Of a stretch of DNA of 42,313 nt, positions 31,925 through 40,954 are shown piece after piece (position 1 is the first letter of the stretch; each line of letters starts with the position of its first letter). The stretch comes from an uncultured Lachnospiraceae bacterium. GTDB lineage: Bacteria > Bacillota > Clostridia > Lachnospirales > Lachnospiraceae. The stretch is from NCBI GenBank assembly GCA_910577655.1, contig CAJTOW010000020.1, positions 1-42,313 of the forward strand, in the 5' to 3' direction. The translations under genes and the position numbers were made by a program. The notes below the pieces were generated by a model. The model saw only the letters and a program-made list of their open reading frames with translations. It searched no databases and was not told the DNA's origin.

Positions 31925-33073
31925 CTATACGCCAAAGATCGCCATAAAGGTACCCGCGGCTACGGCTGTACCGATAACGCCGGCTACATTGGGACCCATG
32001 GCATGCATCAGCAGGAAGTTGGTGGGATCCGCCTCTGCCCCTACCTTCTGGGATACACGGGCAGCCATAGGTACAGCGGACACACCTGCCGAACCGATCA
32101 GCGGGTTCACCTTGCCGCCGGTAACTACGCACATGATCTTGCCAAACAATACGCCTGCCGCTGTTCCGAATGCAAATGCGATCAGACCCAGGGCCACGAT
32201 CTTTAAGGTCTCCACCTTTAAGAATGCCTCTGCGCTGGTGGTAGCACCTACAGATGTCCCCAACAGGATTACTACGATGTACATCAGGGCATTGCTGGCA
32301 GTCTCCTGAAGCTGCTTCACAACGCCTGACTCACGGAACAGGTTACCCAGCATCAGCATACCGACCAGGGGAGCTGTTGTAGGAAGAATCAGACAGACCA
32401 CGATGGTAACGATGATGGGGAAGAGAATCTTCTCCAGCTTGGAGACCGGACGGAGCTGCTCCATCTTGATCTTGCGCTCTTCCTCTGTGGTCATCAGCTT
32501 CATAATCGGCGGCTGGATAATGGGAACCAGCGCCATGTAGGAATAAGCGGCCACTGCAATGGGCCCCATGTACTCGGTCTGTCCCAGCTTACCGGCAAGG
32601 AAGATGGATGTGGGGCCGTCGGCTCCGCCGATGATGGAGATGGCTGCCGCTGCCTTGTCATTGAAGCCCATAAAGATTGCCATGAAGTATGCAGCATAGA
32701 TACCGAACTGGGCTGCCGCGCCAAGCAGGAAGCTCTTGGGGTTGGCGATCAGGGGGCCAAAGTCCGTCATCGCGCCTACACCCATGAAAATCAGGGAAGG
32801 AAGGATGCTCCACTCATCCATGAGATAGAAGTAATGAAGCAGGCCACCTACGCCGTTGGATGTTTCTTCAGGAGACGCCATAATATCCGGATAAATGTTT
32901 ACCAACAACATACCGAATGCGATCGGGACCAGCAGAAGCGGCTCAAACCCATACCTGATGGCCAGGAACAGGAAAAAGAGCGCCACAAAGATCATAAGCA
33001 GATTGCCGCCGGTCAGGTTCAGAAAAGCAGTCTGATGAAGAAGATTAGTTAAGGTTGATACAATATAATCCAT
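31925..33073 (-). CDS. Sodium-translocating decarboxylase beta subunit
   Basis: This 382-residue integral membrane subunit couples decarboxylation of carboxybiotin to Na+ export. It has roughly nine to eleven hydrophobic segments and the conserved ADGPTSIFLAGKL segment near residue 150 with the Na+-site aspartate, plus NPLIGSAGVSAVPMAARV near 320. The length is typical of OadB/MmdB/GcdB. It lies between the biotin carrier and the OadA-like gene with short gaps. Beta subunits of this family are shared between decarboxylases of different substrate, so it does not identify the substrate. Confidence 0.96.
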   Translation of the reverse strand: MDYIVSTLTNLLHQTAFLNLTGGNLLMIFVALFFLFLAIRYGFEPLLLVPIAFGMLLVNIYPDIMASPEETSNGVGGLLHYFYLMDEWSILPSLIFMGVGAMTDFGPLIANPKSFLLGAAAQFGIYAAYFMAIFMGFNDKAAAAISIIGGADGPTSIFLAGKLGQTEYMGPIAVAAYSYMALVPIIQPPIMKLMTTEEERKIKMEQLRPVSKLEKILFPIIVTIVVCLILPTTAPLVGMLMLGNLFRESGVVKQLQETASNALMYIVVILLGTSVGATTSAEAFLKVETLKIVALGLIAFAFGTAAGVLFGKIMCVVTGGKVNPLIGSAGVSAVPMAARVSQKVGAEADPTNFLLMHAMGPNVAGVIGTAVAAGTFMAIFGV

Positions 33074-33158
33074 GTTAATCCCTCCATATGGAACTTGCTG
33101 TAGCCGTCCGGAAGATACCGGATCCGGTACAGCCTGTCATTATCTGCAAACGTACCGC

Positions 33159-33536
33159 TTAGTTCATAGTTGCCAGAGTTGCGCCGGATTCTACAGAATC
33201 GCCAACTGCCGCATTCACGCTTGCGATGGTTCCATCCTGGGGAGCGACGATGTCGTTTTCCATCTTCATGGCTTCCAGAACCATGATCACGTCACCCTTC
33301 TTCACTGCCTGTCCTACAGACGCCTTCACGGCCAGGATCTTGCCGGGCATGGGAGCTGCCACAGTCACAGAGCCTGCCGCGCCTGCTGCCGCAGCGGGTA
33401 CAGCTGCCGGGGCCGCGGCGGCTGCCACCTTCGGAACCGCCTTGGGAGCTGCTGTCTGGACTACGCCTGCGGTCGTTCCCTCTTCCACAGTTACATTGTA
33501 AACATTACCATTGACTGTAATCGTATAATTCTTCAT
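33159..33536 (-). CDS. Biotin carrier subunit of the decarboxylase
   Basis: This 125-residue biotinyl-domain protein starts with a short N-terminal strand region (MKNYTITVNGNVYNVTVEEG), continues through an Ala/Pro-rich flexible linker (about 30-57) and ends with a biotinyl domain containing EAMKMEN, with the biotinylated lysine at residue 91. The linker lets the biotin arm reach the carboxyltransferase and the membrane beta subunit. It is the only biotin carrier in the operon, so both carboxyltransferases probably use it. Confidence 0.95.
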   Translation of the reverse strand: MKNYTITVNGNVYNVTVEEGTTAGVVQTAAPKAVPKVAAAAAPAAVPAAAAGAAGSVTVAAPMPGKILAVKASVGQAVKKGDVIMVLEAMKMENDIVAPQDGTIASVNAAVGDSVESGATLATMN

Positions 33537-33602
33537 GATAAAATCCTCCTAAATATTCTTGCACATTACGATCCACGGGATCTTCCCTTTAAATTGTAAT
33601 TC

Positions 33603-34385
33603 TTATGCTCTCTTCCACTTTGCCCCTGGTGCGCGCTTGATGGAGCGTACCACCAGTCCGTCTGCCGATGAATTCGTCGTTGCCGCAATAGCCGCTGTGA
33701 TGACTGCCACCAGCTCCAGATCATCTGCCAGTTCCTCTTCTGCTGCCGCAGGCGCGGGAGCGGATACCGGCGCAGGAGCAGGTGCAGATGCACTGGCTGC
33801 CTTATCTGCCTTCATCTTACTGTCAAATGCATTGATATACTTGAAGCAGCCAATGATCAGACTGATGAATATCAGTACCAGGAACACGGTTCCCATACCC
33901 ATAAGGGTATTCATGGCTGCACGGGTCATATTCTCTCCCGTGGTGTATTTCGGAGCGATGGATATGGAGACCGGAACCAGCGTATTGTTCTGAACCTCAA
34001 AGAACATTTTCATGGTGGCCCCACGTTTCTCAAACTGGACATCCAGAGTGCTTACGTAGTCTCCGTCCTCTGTCTCTTCGGCAACGGATTGATTCACCTG
34101 GACAAAGGCTCCGGTATCGCCAGACACATTGATCCATGCGGCGACTGCCTCAGCCACTGCATTCTGTTTCGCTTTCTTAAGCCGTGCCTGCACCTCTTCG
34201 GCTTCATCCTCCGTGACGCTGGTAATGGCATCAGCCCATTCCTCAGCCTCCTGGTTCACCTGGGCAGCCAGCATTGGATCCAGGCTCTCCCCGGCATCCT
34301 CCGCACTGGTGCTGCAGGCTGTCAAGGCAAAGAGACAGACTGCCATGCACAACACTGCTAATATTCGTCTTATATTCTGTTTCAT
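33603..34385 (-). CDS. OadG-like gamma subunit with N-terminal lipoprotein domain
   Basis: This 260-residue protein has a signal ending in the lipobox LTAC (about residues 21-24), an extracytoplasmic domain (about 30-150), one membrane helix (about 162-184: GMGTVFLVLIFISLIIGC) and a cytoplasmic Ala/Pro-rich tail ending LVVRSIKRAPGAKWKRA. The helix and tail match OadG/MmdD-type gamma or delta subunits, normally only about 80-110 residues long, which assemble the pump. The extra lipid-anchored outer domain more than doubles the length. It stands between the acyl-CoA carboxyltransferase and biotin carrier genes. The role of the outer domain is unknown. Confidence 0.85.
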   Translation of the reverse strand: MKQNIRRILAVLCMAVCLFALTACSTSAEDAGESLDPMLAAQVNQEAEEWADAITSVTEDEAEEVQARLKKAKQNAVAEAVAAWINVSGDTGAFVQVNQSVAEETEDGDYVSTLDVQFEKRGATMKMFFEVQNNTLVPVSISIAPKYTTGENMTRAAMNTLMGMGTVFLVLIFISLIIGCFKYINAFDSKMKADKAASASAPAPAPVSAPAPAAAEEELADDLELVAVITAAIAATTNSSADGLVVRSIKRAPGAKWKRA

Positions 34386-34402
34386 ATATCTGTCACCTCG
34401 TT

Positions 34403-35857
34403 CTAAACCGTGCCATGTTTTCTGTCCGGACGATCCTCTCTTTTGGTAAACAGCATCTCAAATGCTGCAATCACACGTTTTCTGGTATCGCATGCCTCAA
34501 TGATATCATCCACATATCCTCTTCTGGCCGCTGCCACAGCACTTGACTGCAACTGGCGGTAAGCGGCTGCCTTCTCATTGATCAGCGCCAGACTGTCATC
34601 CGCACCGGCAATCTCGTCGGCGTACATGATCTTGGCCGCTGCCATCGCATCCATCATACCGATGGTGGCGCCCGGCCATGCGTATACCATATCAGCGCCG
34701 ATGGACTTGCTGTTCATGGTAAGGTAAGCGCTGCCGTAGGCCTCGCCCACAACCACCGTCACCTTGGGCACGCTGGCATTGGCAAAGGCGTAGGTCAGAC
34801 GGCCTGCTGCCTTGGCGATCCTGCGCTCGGTGCATTTGCTGGCCTTGTAGCCTTTGACATTGACCAGAGTCAGCAGCGGAATATTGAATGCGTCACAGAA
34901 GGATACAAACTTAGCCGCCTTATCACAGCCGCTGGCGCTTAAGGCTGCCTCATAATCCGCTTCCTTCACACCGGATTCATTGTAAAGAGCCGTGCGGTTG
35001 GCCACACAGCCTACGGTATTTCCGTTGAGACGGATAAAGCCGGTCACCATAGACGGTGCATAAGCCTTCTTGACCTCCAGGAAGAAATTGTCATCGGAGA
35101 TCTGGGACAGGGCCAGGTCCGTGGCGCCTGCATAGTTCTCAAGATCAGAGCATACCCGGTTCAGATCATCGCTGCATTCGCTGTAGGACATGTCGTCCTC
35201 ATTGTTGGCGGGGAGAATGGAGACCAGACTCCGGATCCCGCTTAAGATCTGTGCCTCATCCCCGGTAAAATCCACCAGGCCGGTATCTTCACTCTGGAAA
35301 GCAGCGCCTGCGGTATTGCAGACCTCTGCGCGGTTTCCGTCAATGGCATTAGGAGAATTGACAAATAATTTTGCTTTTTTCTCTTCCATGAAGATGAAGT
35401 CTGCCATTGCAGAGGAGACTGCCATACCGCCGCCGCAGGTTCCGAAGACCGCCGCGATCTGCGGGATCACACCGGATGCCATCGCCTGACTCAGATACAT
35501 CTGGCCAAAGCCATTCAGCGCATCCGTCGCCTCCTGGAGTCTTAAGCCCGCACAGTCGATCAGGCCAACCACCGGTGCCCCCATCTTCATAGCCATGGAA
35601 TAGATATTCGCGATCTTTCTGGCATGCATCTCACCCAGGGAACCTCCCATAACGGAAGCATCCTGGCTGTACACGTACACAAGGCTTCCGTCGATGGTAC
35701 CGTAACCGGTGATCACACCATCTGCAGGAGTTTCCTTGTCAGTCATATTGAAATCCGTGTTCCTTGCAGTAACGTAGGAACCGACTTCAACAAAACTGCT
35801 CTCATCAAGTAATGCATTGATTCTGTTACTTGCTGATGTTTGTGTTGAATTACTCAT
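34403..35857 (-). CDS. Acyl-CoA carboxyltransferase (MmdA/PCC-beta type)
   Basis: This 484-residue member of the biotin-dependent carboxyl transferase family acts on acyl-CoA. Methylmalonyl-CoA decarboxylase alpha and propionyl-CoA carboxylase beta are the nearest classes. Recognisable parts are YSQDASVMGGSLGEMHARKI (about 65-84), the oxyanion GTCGGGMAVSSAM near 140 and the second-half GEAYGSAYLTMNSK near 375. ATG 35857 has GGAGG 7 nt upstream. It heads the operon that ends with an OadA-like carboxyltransferase, so one sodium pump is paired with two carboxyltransferases. Methylmalonyl-CoA or malonyl-CoA are plausible substrates; sequence alone does not settle it. Confidence 0.9.
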   Translation of the reverse strand: MSNSTQTSASNRINALLDESSFVEVGSYVTARNTDFNMTDKETPADGVITGYGTIDGSLVYVYSQDASVMGGSLGEMHARKIANIYSMAMKMGAPVVGLIDCAGLRLQEATDALNGFGQMYLSQAMASGVIPQIAAVFGTCGGGMAVSSAMADFIFMEEKKAKLFVNSPNAIDGNRAEVCNTAGAAFQSEDTGLVDFTGDEAQILSGIRSLVSILPANNEDDMSYSECSDDLNRVCSDLENYAGATDLALSQISDDNFFLEVKKAYAPSMVTGFIRLNGNTVGCVANRTALYNESGVKEADYEAALSASGCDKAAKFVSFCDAFNIPLLTLVNVKGYKASKCTERRIAKAAGRLTYAFANASVPKVTVVVGEAYGSAYLTMNSKSIGADMVYAWPGATIGMMDAMAAAKIMYADEIAGADDSLALINEKAAAYRQLQSSAVAAARRGYVDDIIEACDTRKRVIAAFEMLFTKREDRPDRKHGTV

Positions 35858-36040
35858 GTTGCAATCCTCCATTTTGTAATATTTTCACGGAGCCTTATAA
35901 AGCTTCGGCAAACTGCTCCTGCTGCCTCTCCCCTTACAGCACAGCGGCCGGAAAGGATCCTGAAACAGCCATCTGCGGCATACAGCTTGTCTATTTCTTC
36001 ACAAAGTTCCGCTTGGTAAATCCAATTTCTGCCGATTATA

Positions 36041-36069
36041 ATTGTATAATGTACGGCGGTAAAATTCAA
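36041..36069 (-). promoter_or_regulatory. Promoter of the decarboxylase operon
   Basis: Minus-strand TTGAAT (36064-36069), 17 nt and TACAAT (36041-36046). The resulting 5' untranslated leader is about 180 nt, long enough for regulation, but I could not identify a riboswitch fold in it. Confidence 0.65.
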
Positions 36070-36129
36070 GCTGTTTTTTATTTATTTTCGTTTTCTTCAC
36101 ATAAGCTGTCCCTCCAGCGCCCCTGGCAT

Positions 36130-37482
36130 TTACTTCTGCTGCACTGTCAGAAATCTGTTCAGAATTTCACAAAAGCAGTAGGAAAAATCCCACATCCGGA
36201 CAGATTCACGGGCGTAGACCGGATAGACCCGGAGCACGGTGTCATCCATCATATACCGGATGCTGCCGATTATATCCCCCTGGCGCACCGGCGCACGGAC
36301 TGTCTGTGGAAGTTCCAGGCGGATTTCCACCTCCTCGCCCTCTTTAAGAAGAACCTTAAACTGCTCCTTTTCCTGGTCGATATCCAGGGTAACAGCCACC
36401 TCCTTTGCCACCCCATCTTCCACCGGCACCGGCTTTAGACGTGTCTTGCGATAGACATTGCGGTACTGGTAATGTTCCTTTCCATATTGAAATAATGCCC
36501 GCGTATCCTCCCACTTATACGTCTTGTGGGGCGGCCAGCCGCATCCTAATAGAGCCAGCACAAAGGTCCGCCCGTCTGCCTCAAGAGCCGACACATAAGA
36601 ATAGCCGGCTTTACCGGTAAAGCCTGTCTTGCCGGTGAGGACACCGTTCATCATATGGAGGAAGGCGTTGTGGTTCACACAGGAATATCCGGCTTTGCCG
36701 CTGATATCCGTGAAGGAATAATTCTCCGTCCGGGTTATCTCCAGAAATTCCTCCCGCCTGGGGGAGGTTCCGATACAGTAACGCAGGATCAGAGCCAGCT
36801 CCCTGGCTGTGGTGGCATGGATTTTCCCGTCGTCTCCGTCCAGCCCGTTAGGGGTGACAAAGTGGGTCTGGGTGCAGCCCAGATCCCTGGCCTTCTGGTT
36901 CATCATGGCCGCAAAATCCTCCACGCTCCCGGCTATGGACTCAGCAATCACCACCGCGGAATCATTGTGGGACTCCAGCATCAGGGAACGGAGCAGATCC
37001 TTCAGGTAAAATCTGGTTCCGGCAGGTGCGCCAAGGTGCACCTTGGGCTGGGACGCGGCATTGGCCGACACAGTGCAGATCTGGTCCGGCTCCCCATTTT
37101 CCAGAGCCAGAATGCAGGTCATGATCTTGGTGGTACTGGCCATGGGACGAGCCGTGTCCGCATCCCTGGCATAGAGGACACGCCCGCTGTCCCCGTCAAT
37201 GAGAACCGCAGAAAGGGCATGAAGCTTCAGTTCCATGCCGGAGGTATCTGCCTGTACTGTCTCCGGAGACATCCGGTAAGGCCCGGTGTCTCCGGTACTG
37301 CCTATCCGGGCAGATGCCCTGAGCGCAGGATCTTCTGACTGTTCTCTGGCTGCCAGCTGTGTCCCGGCGACTTTCTCCTGCATCACATATACTGCTTTCT
37401 GGGGGTACCGGACACTTCCCCACAAAGCAAATCCCAGGGTAATCCCCATCATCAGTCCGTATAATCTGTGTCGTCCGTTCAT
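36130..37482 (-). CDS. D-alanyl-D-alanine carboxypeptidase (DacF type)
   Basis: This 450-residue low-molecular-weight penicillin-binding protein removes the terminal D-Ala of peptidoglycan stem peptides. It has an N-terminal membrane or signal segment (about 8-24), then the serine active site STTK near residue 117, SHN near 173 and KTG near 287, followed by the C-terminal beta-rich domain (about 360-430). All three catalytic motifs are intact. It is a single-gene unit between the decarboxylase operon and rsmF. In spore-formers DacF acts in the forespore, but nothing here shows sporulation control. Confidence 0.93.
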   Translation of the reverse strand: MNGRHRLYGLMMGITLGFALWGSVRYPQKAVYVMQEKVAGTQLAAREQSEDPALRASARIGSTGDTGPYRMSPETVQADTSGMELKLHALSAVLIDGDSGRVLYARDADTARPMASTTKIMTCILALENGEPDQICTVSANAASQPKVHLGAPAGTRFYLKDLLRSLMLESHNDSAVVIAESIAGSVEDFAAMMNQKARDLGCTQTHFVTPNGLDGDDGKIHATTARELALILRYCIGTSPRREEFLEITRTENYSFTDISGKAGYSCVNHNAFLHMMNGVLTGKTGFTGKAGYSYVSALEADGRTFVLALLGCGWPPHKTYKWEDTRALFQYGKEHYQYRNVYRKTRLKPVPVEDGVAKEVAVTLDIDQEKEQFKVLLKEGEEVEIRLELPQTVRAPVRQGDIIGSIRYMMDDTVLRVYPVYARESVRMWDFSYCFCEILNRFLTVQQK

Positions 37483-37555
37483 GCTATCCTCCCGCCCTTT
37501 TCATCTACTTCCAGGCTACCTGGTTATTGCATCCTATTCCTGGGGGGCGGGGATT

Positions 37556-37650
37556 ATACGAAAAGGCGTCACTGGCGCCTTTTCTGCATACTGAGGCATA
37601 CGAAAAGGCGTCACTGGCACTTTTTGCGTACTGAAGCATACGAAAAGGTA
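37556..37650. repeat. ~41-bp tandem repeat with AGGCGTCACTGGCGCCT core
   Basis: Units starting ATACGAAAAGG begin at 37556, 37598 and 37638 (periods 42 and 40). The first two contain CGTCACTGGC; in the first the arms GAAAAGGCG/CGCCTTTTC form a perfect hairpin. The 17-bp core is identical to the centre of the palindrome at 21550-21566. It lies between the rsmF terminator and the dacF start. Confidence 0.7.
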
Positions 37651-37660
37651 CGCGATAGAA

Positions 37661-37704
37661 AAACGCTCTCCTGCATTCCCTTAGGGATGTGCAAAAGAGC
37701 GTTT
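37661..37704 (-). terminator. Terminator of rsmF
   Basis: AAACGCTCT (37661-37669) pairs with AGAGCGTTT (37696-37704), with inner pairing of CCCTTAGGG. On the minus strand a T run follows (GTTTTTC). It lies about 80 bp after the rsmF stop. Confidence 0.75.
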
Positions 37705-37756
37705 CACCTGGATCCTATTACCATCTATTCTGATAATCATCCATCTGCTGCCTCTA

Positions 37757-37780
37757 GAGCGTGTCTGAAAATTCATTCCC
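37757..37780. repeat. Half copy of family 2 repeat at the rsmF stop
   Basis: GAGCGTGTCTGAAAAT and the following ATTCATTCCC match the arm next to clpC and end one base before the rsmF stop codon. Coding DNA just inside rsmF shares AATCTCCCACAA with the other arm of the 16575-16730 copy, suggesting the element reaches into the gene end. Confidence 0.6.
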
Positions 37781-37781
37781 T

Positions 37782-39299
37782 TCAGCTGCGGGGCACGGCT
37801 TGTGGGAGATTTTGGATTCTCAGGCCCTTGGGATAGTGGTTTTTCAGTGTCCCCGCCGTGGCTTTGGCCCAGCCCAGGGAATATCCGTCCACGCATACCA
37901 GGGTCCAGCCTTTCAGCTCCCCCGGTCCTTCCAGGGGCTGGCCTCCCAGATAGGCCGCGATCTCCCGGCTGTCTGCACCAAAGGAAACAGACCGGGCCGC
38001 CTGTTCCCTGGTCAGAGCCAGAGCCAGGGCATGGGAGGGCTCGAAGCGGTTCTTCTTCATGGTACCCAGATGGAGACCGGGCCGCAGAACCCGCAGTCCC
38101 TCAAAGGAGCACATCCCCTCCGGCACCAGGTAGATCTGGTCGCCATAGAGATACAACCGTTTCTCATAGCCTGACAGCCAGTCCGGCCACCGGGCCAGAA
38201 GTCCGTCCAGGGCCTCTCCCAGCAGCCGGATCCCCGGCCTATCCCGCCAGAATCCGGGAAGCTTCATCCGGCGGAACTTCTCCTGGTCGGATTCAGAAGT
38301 CACCATACAGCAGCTATCCTGCCAGACCATCTGCCCCGGATCCCCTGGCCCCTTTTTTTCCAGAAGAGCGAGATAATGTCCTTCTCCCTTTGCCAGATGG
38401 GGCCAGATGCGAAATGTATCCGCCACTGCCCTGCATCCCTTCCGGGTCCATTCCGGGCGGCCCTTCGAGAGACCCGAAGGCCGTCCGGATTCTGGAAGGG
38501 CAGCCACACGAAATTCCGGGTGATTCTCCAGAAAAGCCGCCACCGTCTCCTCATCCTCCTCCGGAGCGAAGGTGCAGGTAGAATATACCAGACGTCCTCC
38601 GGGCCGCAGCATCCGGGCCGCATTGTCCAGGATCTCCTGCTGCCGCAGAGCGCAGGCGGACACATTCTCCTGGCTCCATTCGGTCCGGGCCTGCTCCTCC
38701 TTGCGGAACATGCCCTCGCCGGAGCAGGGGGCATCCACAATGATTTTGTGGAAAAATTCTGGAAAGTATTCTGCCAGCTTTCCGGAATCCTCCCTGGTGA
38801 CTACCCCATTGACCACGCCCATCCGCTCCACATTCTGGGAAAGGATCTTTGCCCTGGCCGGATGAATCTCATTACTCACAAGAAGTCCCATGCCACCCAG
38901 ACGCTGGGCCGCATGGCTGGTCTTCCCCCCAGGTGCGGCGCACAGATCCAGGATACGCTCCCCGGGCTCCGGAGATAAAAGCTCTACCACCGACATGGCG
39001 CTGGGCTCCTGAATATAGTAGAGTCCGGCCTCATGATAGGGATGCCGTCCTGGATGTTCTCCAGCCGGATAATAATATCCTTCCTGGCACCAGGGAACCG
39101 GAGTCAGCAAAAAGCATGTTTTGCACAATTCCTCCAGGCCCTGCTGCCCTTCCTTCAGGGTATTAAGACGAAGCCCCCGGATCCGTTCTCCTGCAAGGCT
39201 CTCGGCAAAGGCAGAATACTCCTCTCCCAGCAGTCTGCCCATCCGCTCCGTGAACCTGACCGGAAGGGTGACCGGCTCCATAGGCATTGTCATTTTCAT
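37782..39299 (-). CDS. rsmF: RsmF/NOL1-type RNA cytosine-C5 methyltransferase
   Basis: This protein of about 505 residues methylates a cytosine of rRNA, using SAM. Motifs are DLCAAPGGKTSHAA (about 110-123; SAM site), DAPCSGEGMFRKE (about 178-190) and YSTCTFAPEEDEE (about 238-250), which together provide the two catalytic cysteines. A C-terminal RsmF-type RNA-binding domain follows (about 290-500). ATG 39299 (MKMTMPMEPV) has AGGAG upstream and is preferred to one 21 bp earlier. The last codons appear to derive from a family 2 repeat arm, so the extreme C-terminus may differ from relatives. Confidence 0.92.
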   Translation of the reverse strand: MKMTMPMEPVTLPVRFTERMGRLLGEEYSAFAESLAGERIRGLRLNTLKEGQQGLEELCKTCFLLTPVPWCQEGYYYPAGEHPGRHPYHEAGLYYIQEPSAMSVVELLSPEPGERILDLCAAPGGKTSHAAQRLGGMGLLVSNEIHPARAKILSQNVERMGVVNGVVTREDSGKLAEYFPEFFHKIIVDAPCSGEGMFRKEEQARTEWSQENVSACALRQQEILDNAARMLRPGGRLVYSTCTFAPEEDEETVAAFLENHPEFRVAALPESGRPSGLSKGRPEWTRKGCRAVADTFRIWPHLAKGEGHYLALLEKKGPGDPGQMVWQDSCCMVTSESDQEKFRRMKLPGFWRDRPGIRLLGEALDGLLARWPDWLSGYEKRLYLYGDQIYLVPEGMCSFEGLRVLRPGLHLGTMKKNRFEPSHALALALTREQAARSVSFGADSREIAAYLGGQPLEGPGELKGWTLVCVDGYSLGWAKATAGTLKNHYPKGLRIQNLPQAVPRS

Positions 39300-39343
39300 A
39301 ATGTCTGTCTCCTGTAACATTTCAAAGAATATCCCAAATGCTG

Positions 39344-40954
39344 TTATCTCCCAAAGAAGGTTCCCAGGATTCCGCGGCCAATGCTGGCTCCCAGGTTGCC
39401 CCCCAGCTTCTTGCCGAAGGTGCCTCCCACACTCTTTCCGATCTCATTGCCGATCTCCCGGCCAATGGTACCGCCTGCTGTCTTGGCCACACTGCTCACG
39501 GCCCGCTTCCTGGCATTGGCTGTGGCCTGACGCTCCCGTTCCTCTGCACGAAGACGGGCTGCCTCTTCTCTGGCCGCTGTCTTCTCTGCCTCCTTCCGGG
39601 CCCTGGCTTCCGCCTTCTGGCGCTCTGCCTCCTCCTTTGCCTTCTGGGCCGCTTCCTCATCTGCGGCCTGCTTCCGCTGGAAAAATTCGTAGGCAGAATC
39701 CCGGTCAAACATAGTGCCGTACCTGGTATACAGTGTTGTACCCTGGATCTCAGACTGACGCTTCTTATCATCAATGGGACCCATCTTGCTCTGGGGTGGA
39801 AGGATCCTCGCCCGTTTCACCATAGCCGGGACACCATCTGCTTCCAGGAAGGATACCAGCGCCTCTCCGATCCCAAGCCGGGTCAGAACATCGCGTGTAT
39901 CAAACTCAGGGTTGACACGGAAGGAATCTGCCGCGGCGCGGACAGCCCTCTGGTCTGCGGGAGTGTATGCATGAAGGGCGTGCTGGATCTTATTTCCCAG
40001 CTGCCCCAGAACCTCATCAGGAATATCCCCCGGACTCTGGGTGATAAAATACACGCCGATCCCCTTGGACCGGATCAGCTTGACCACCTGCTCGATCTTG
40101 GAGAGAAGTGCCTTGGGCGCTCCCTTAAAGAGCAGATGGGCTTCATCGAAGAAGAATACCATCTTGGGCTTCTCACAGTCTCCGGCCTCCGGCATGATCT
40201 CGAAAAGCTCCGAAAGCATCCACAGCATAAAGGTAGAATACATCATAGGATTGTTGATCAGGCTCTCGCTGTGGAGGATATTGATCATTCCACGGCTTGT
40301 CCTGTCTGTGCAGAACCAGTCGTGAATATCCAGGGCCGGCTCCCCGAAGAATTTGTCGGCTCCCTGCTCCTCCAGGGCCACCAGATTCCGCAGAATGGCA
40401 TTGATACTTTGTCTGGGGAGATTTCCATAGCGCCCGCTATATTCCTTATTGTTCTCGCCCACATAATTCAGCATGGCCCGAAGATCCTTGGTATCCAGAA
40501 GCAGGAGATCCTCATCATCAGCGATTCGGAATACAATAGTCAGGATATCGCTCTGGGTATTGTTCAGATCCATGAGACGCGCCAGAAGAACCGGTCCCAT
40601 CTCACTGATGGTTGTCCGCAGCGGCAGCCCCTTCTCCCCATAGATATCCCAGAAACATACCGGGTAAGCCTGATAACCGAAGCCCGTCCCGCTCAGACCA
40701 AAGGCAGCGATCCTCTCCCTCATATCCTCCGTATCCGTACCGGACTCGCACATACCTGCCAGGTCTCCCTTTACATCCGCCAGAAATACCGGTACCCCTG
40801 CATCGCTGAATGACTCGGCCAGCACCTTCAGCGTAACGGTCTTGCCTGTACCGGTAGCCCCTGCAATCAGACCATGGCGGTTGGCCATCTTCGGGACGAT
40901 ATTCAGATGCTCATCCCCGCAGGATGCAACCCAGATTCCATTTTCGTAAAACAT
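39344..40954 (-). CDS. HerA-like ATPase, DUF853 family
   Basis: This 536-residue P-loop ATPase of the DUF853/YjgR group is related to HerA/FtsK DNA translocases. GATGTGKTVT (about 32-41) is Walker A and KMVFFFDEAHLLF (about 255-267) Walker B. A long charged Ala/Glu/Lys/Arg coiled coil (about 415-480) precedes a Gly-rich C-terminus (GREIGNEIGKSVGG, then GTFGKKLGG). The function of the family is not firmly established. It lies 45 bp upstream of rsmF and may be co-transcribed. GGAGGAAG precedes its ATG. Confidence 0.92.
   Translation of the reverse strand: MFYENGIWVASCGDEHLNIVPKMANRHGLIAGATGTGKTVTLKVLAESFSDAGVPVFLADVKGDLAGMCESGTDTEDMRERIAAFGLSGTGFGYQAYPVCFWDIYGEKGLPLRTTISEMGPVLLARLMDLNNTQSDILTIVFRIADDEDLLLLDTKDLRAMLNYVGENNKEYSGRYGNLPRQSINAILRNLVALEEQGADKFFGEPALDIHDWFCTDRTSRGMINILHSESLINNPMMYSTFMLWMLSELFEIMPEAGDCEKPKMVFFFDEAHLLFKGAPKALLSKIEQVVKLIRSKGIGVYFITQSPGDIPDEVLGQLGNKIQHALHAYTPADQRAVRAAADSFRVNPEFDTRDVLTRLGIGEALVSFLEADGVPAMVKRARILPPQSKMGPIDDKKRQSEIQGTTLYTRYGTMFDRDSAYEFFQRKQAADEEAAQKAKEEAERQKAEARARKEAEKTAAREEAARLRAEERERQATANARKRAVSSVAKTAGGTIGREIGNEIGKSVGGTFGKKLGGNLGASIGRGILGTFFGR

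Noticed and set aside
39338..40813. 491-codon plus-strand open frame
   Set aside because: It mirrors the HerA-like ATPase on the other strand, which has Walker motifs and a ribosome site.
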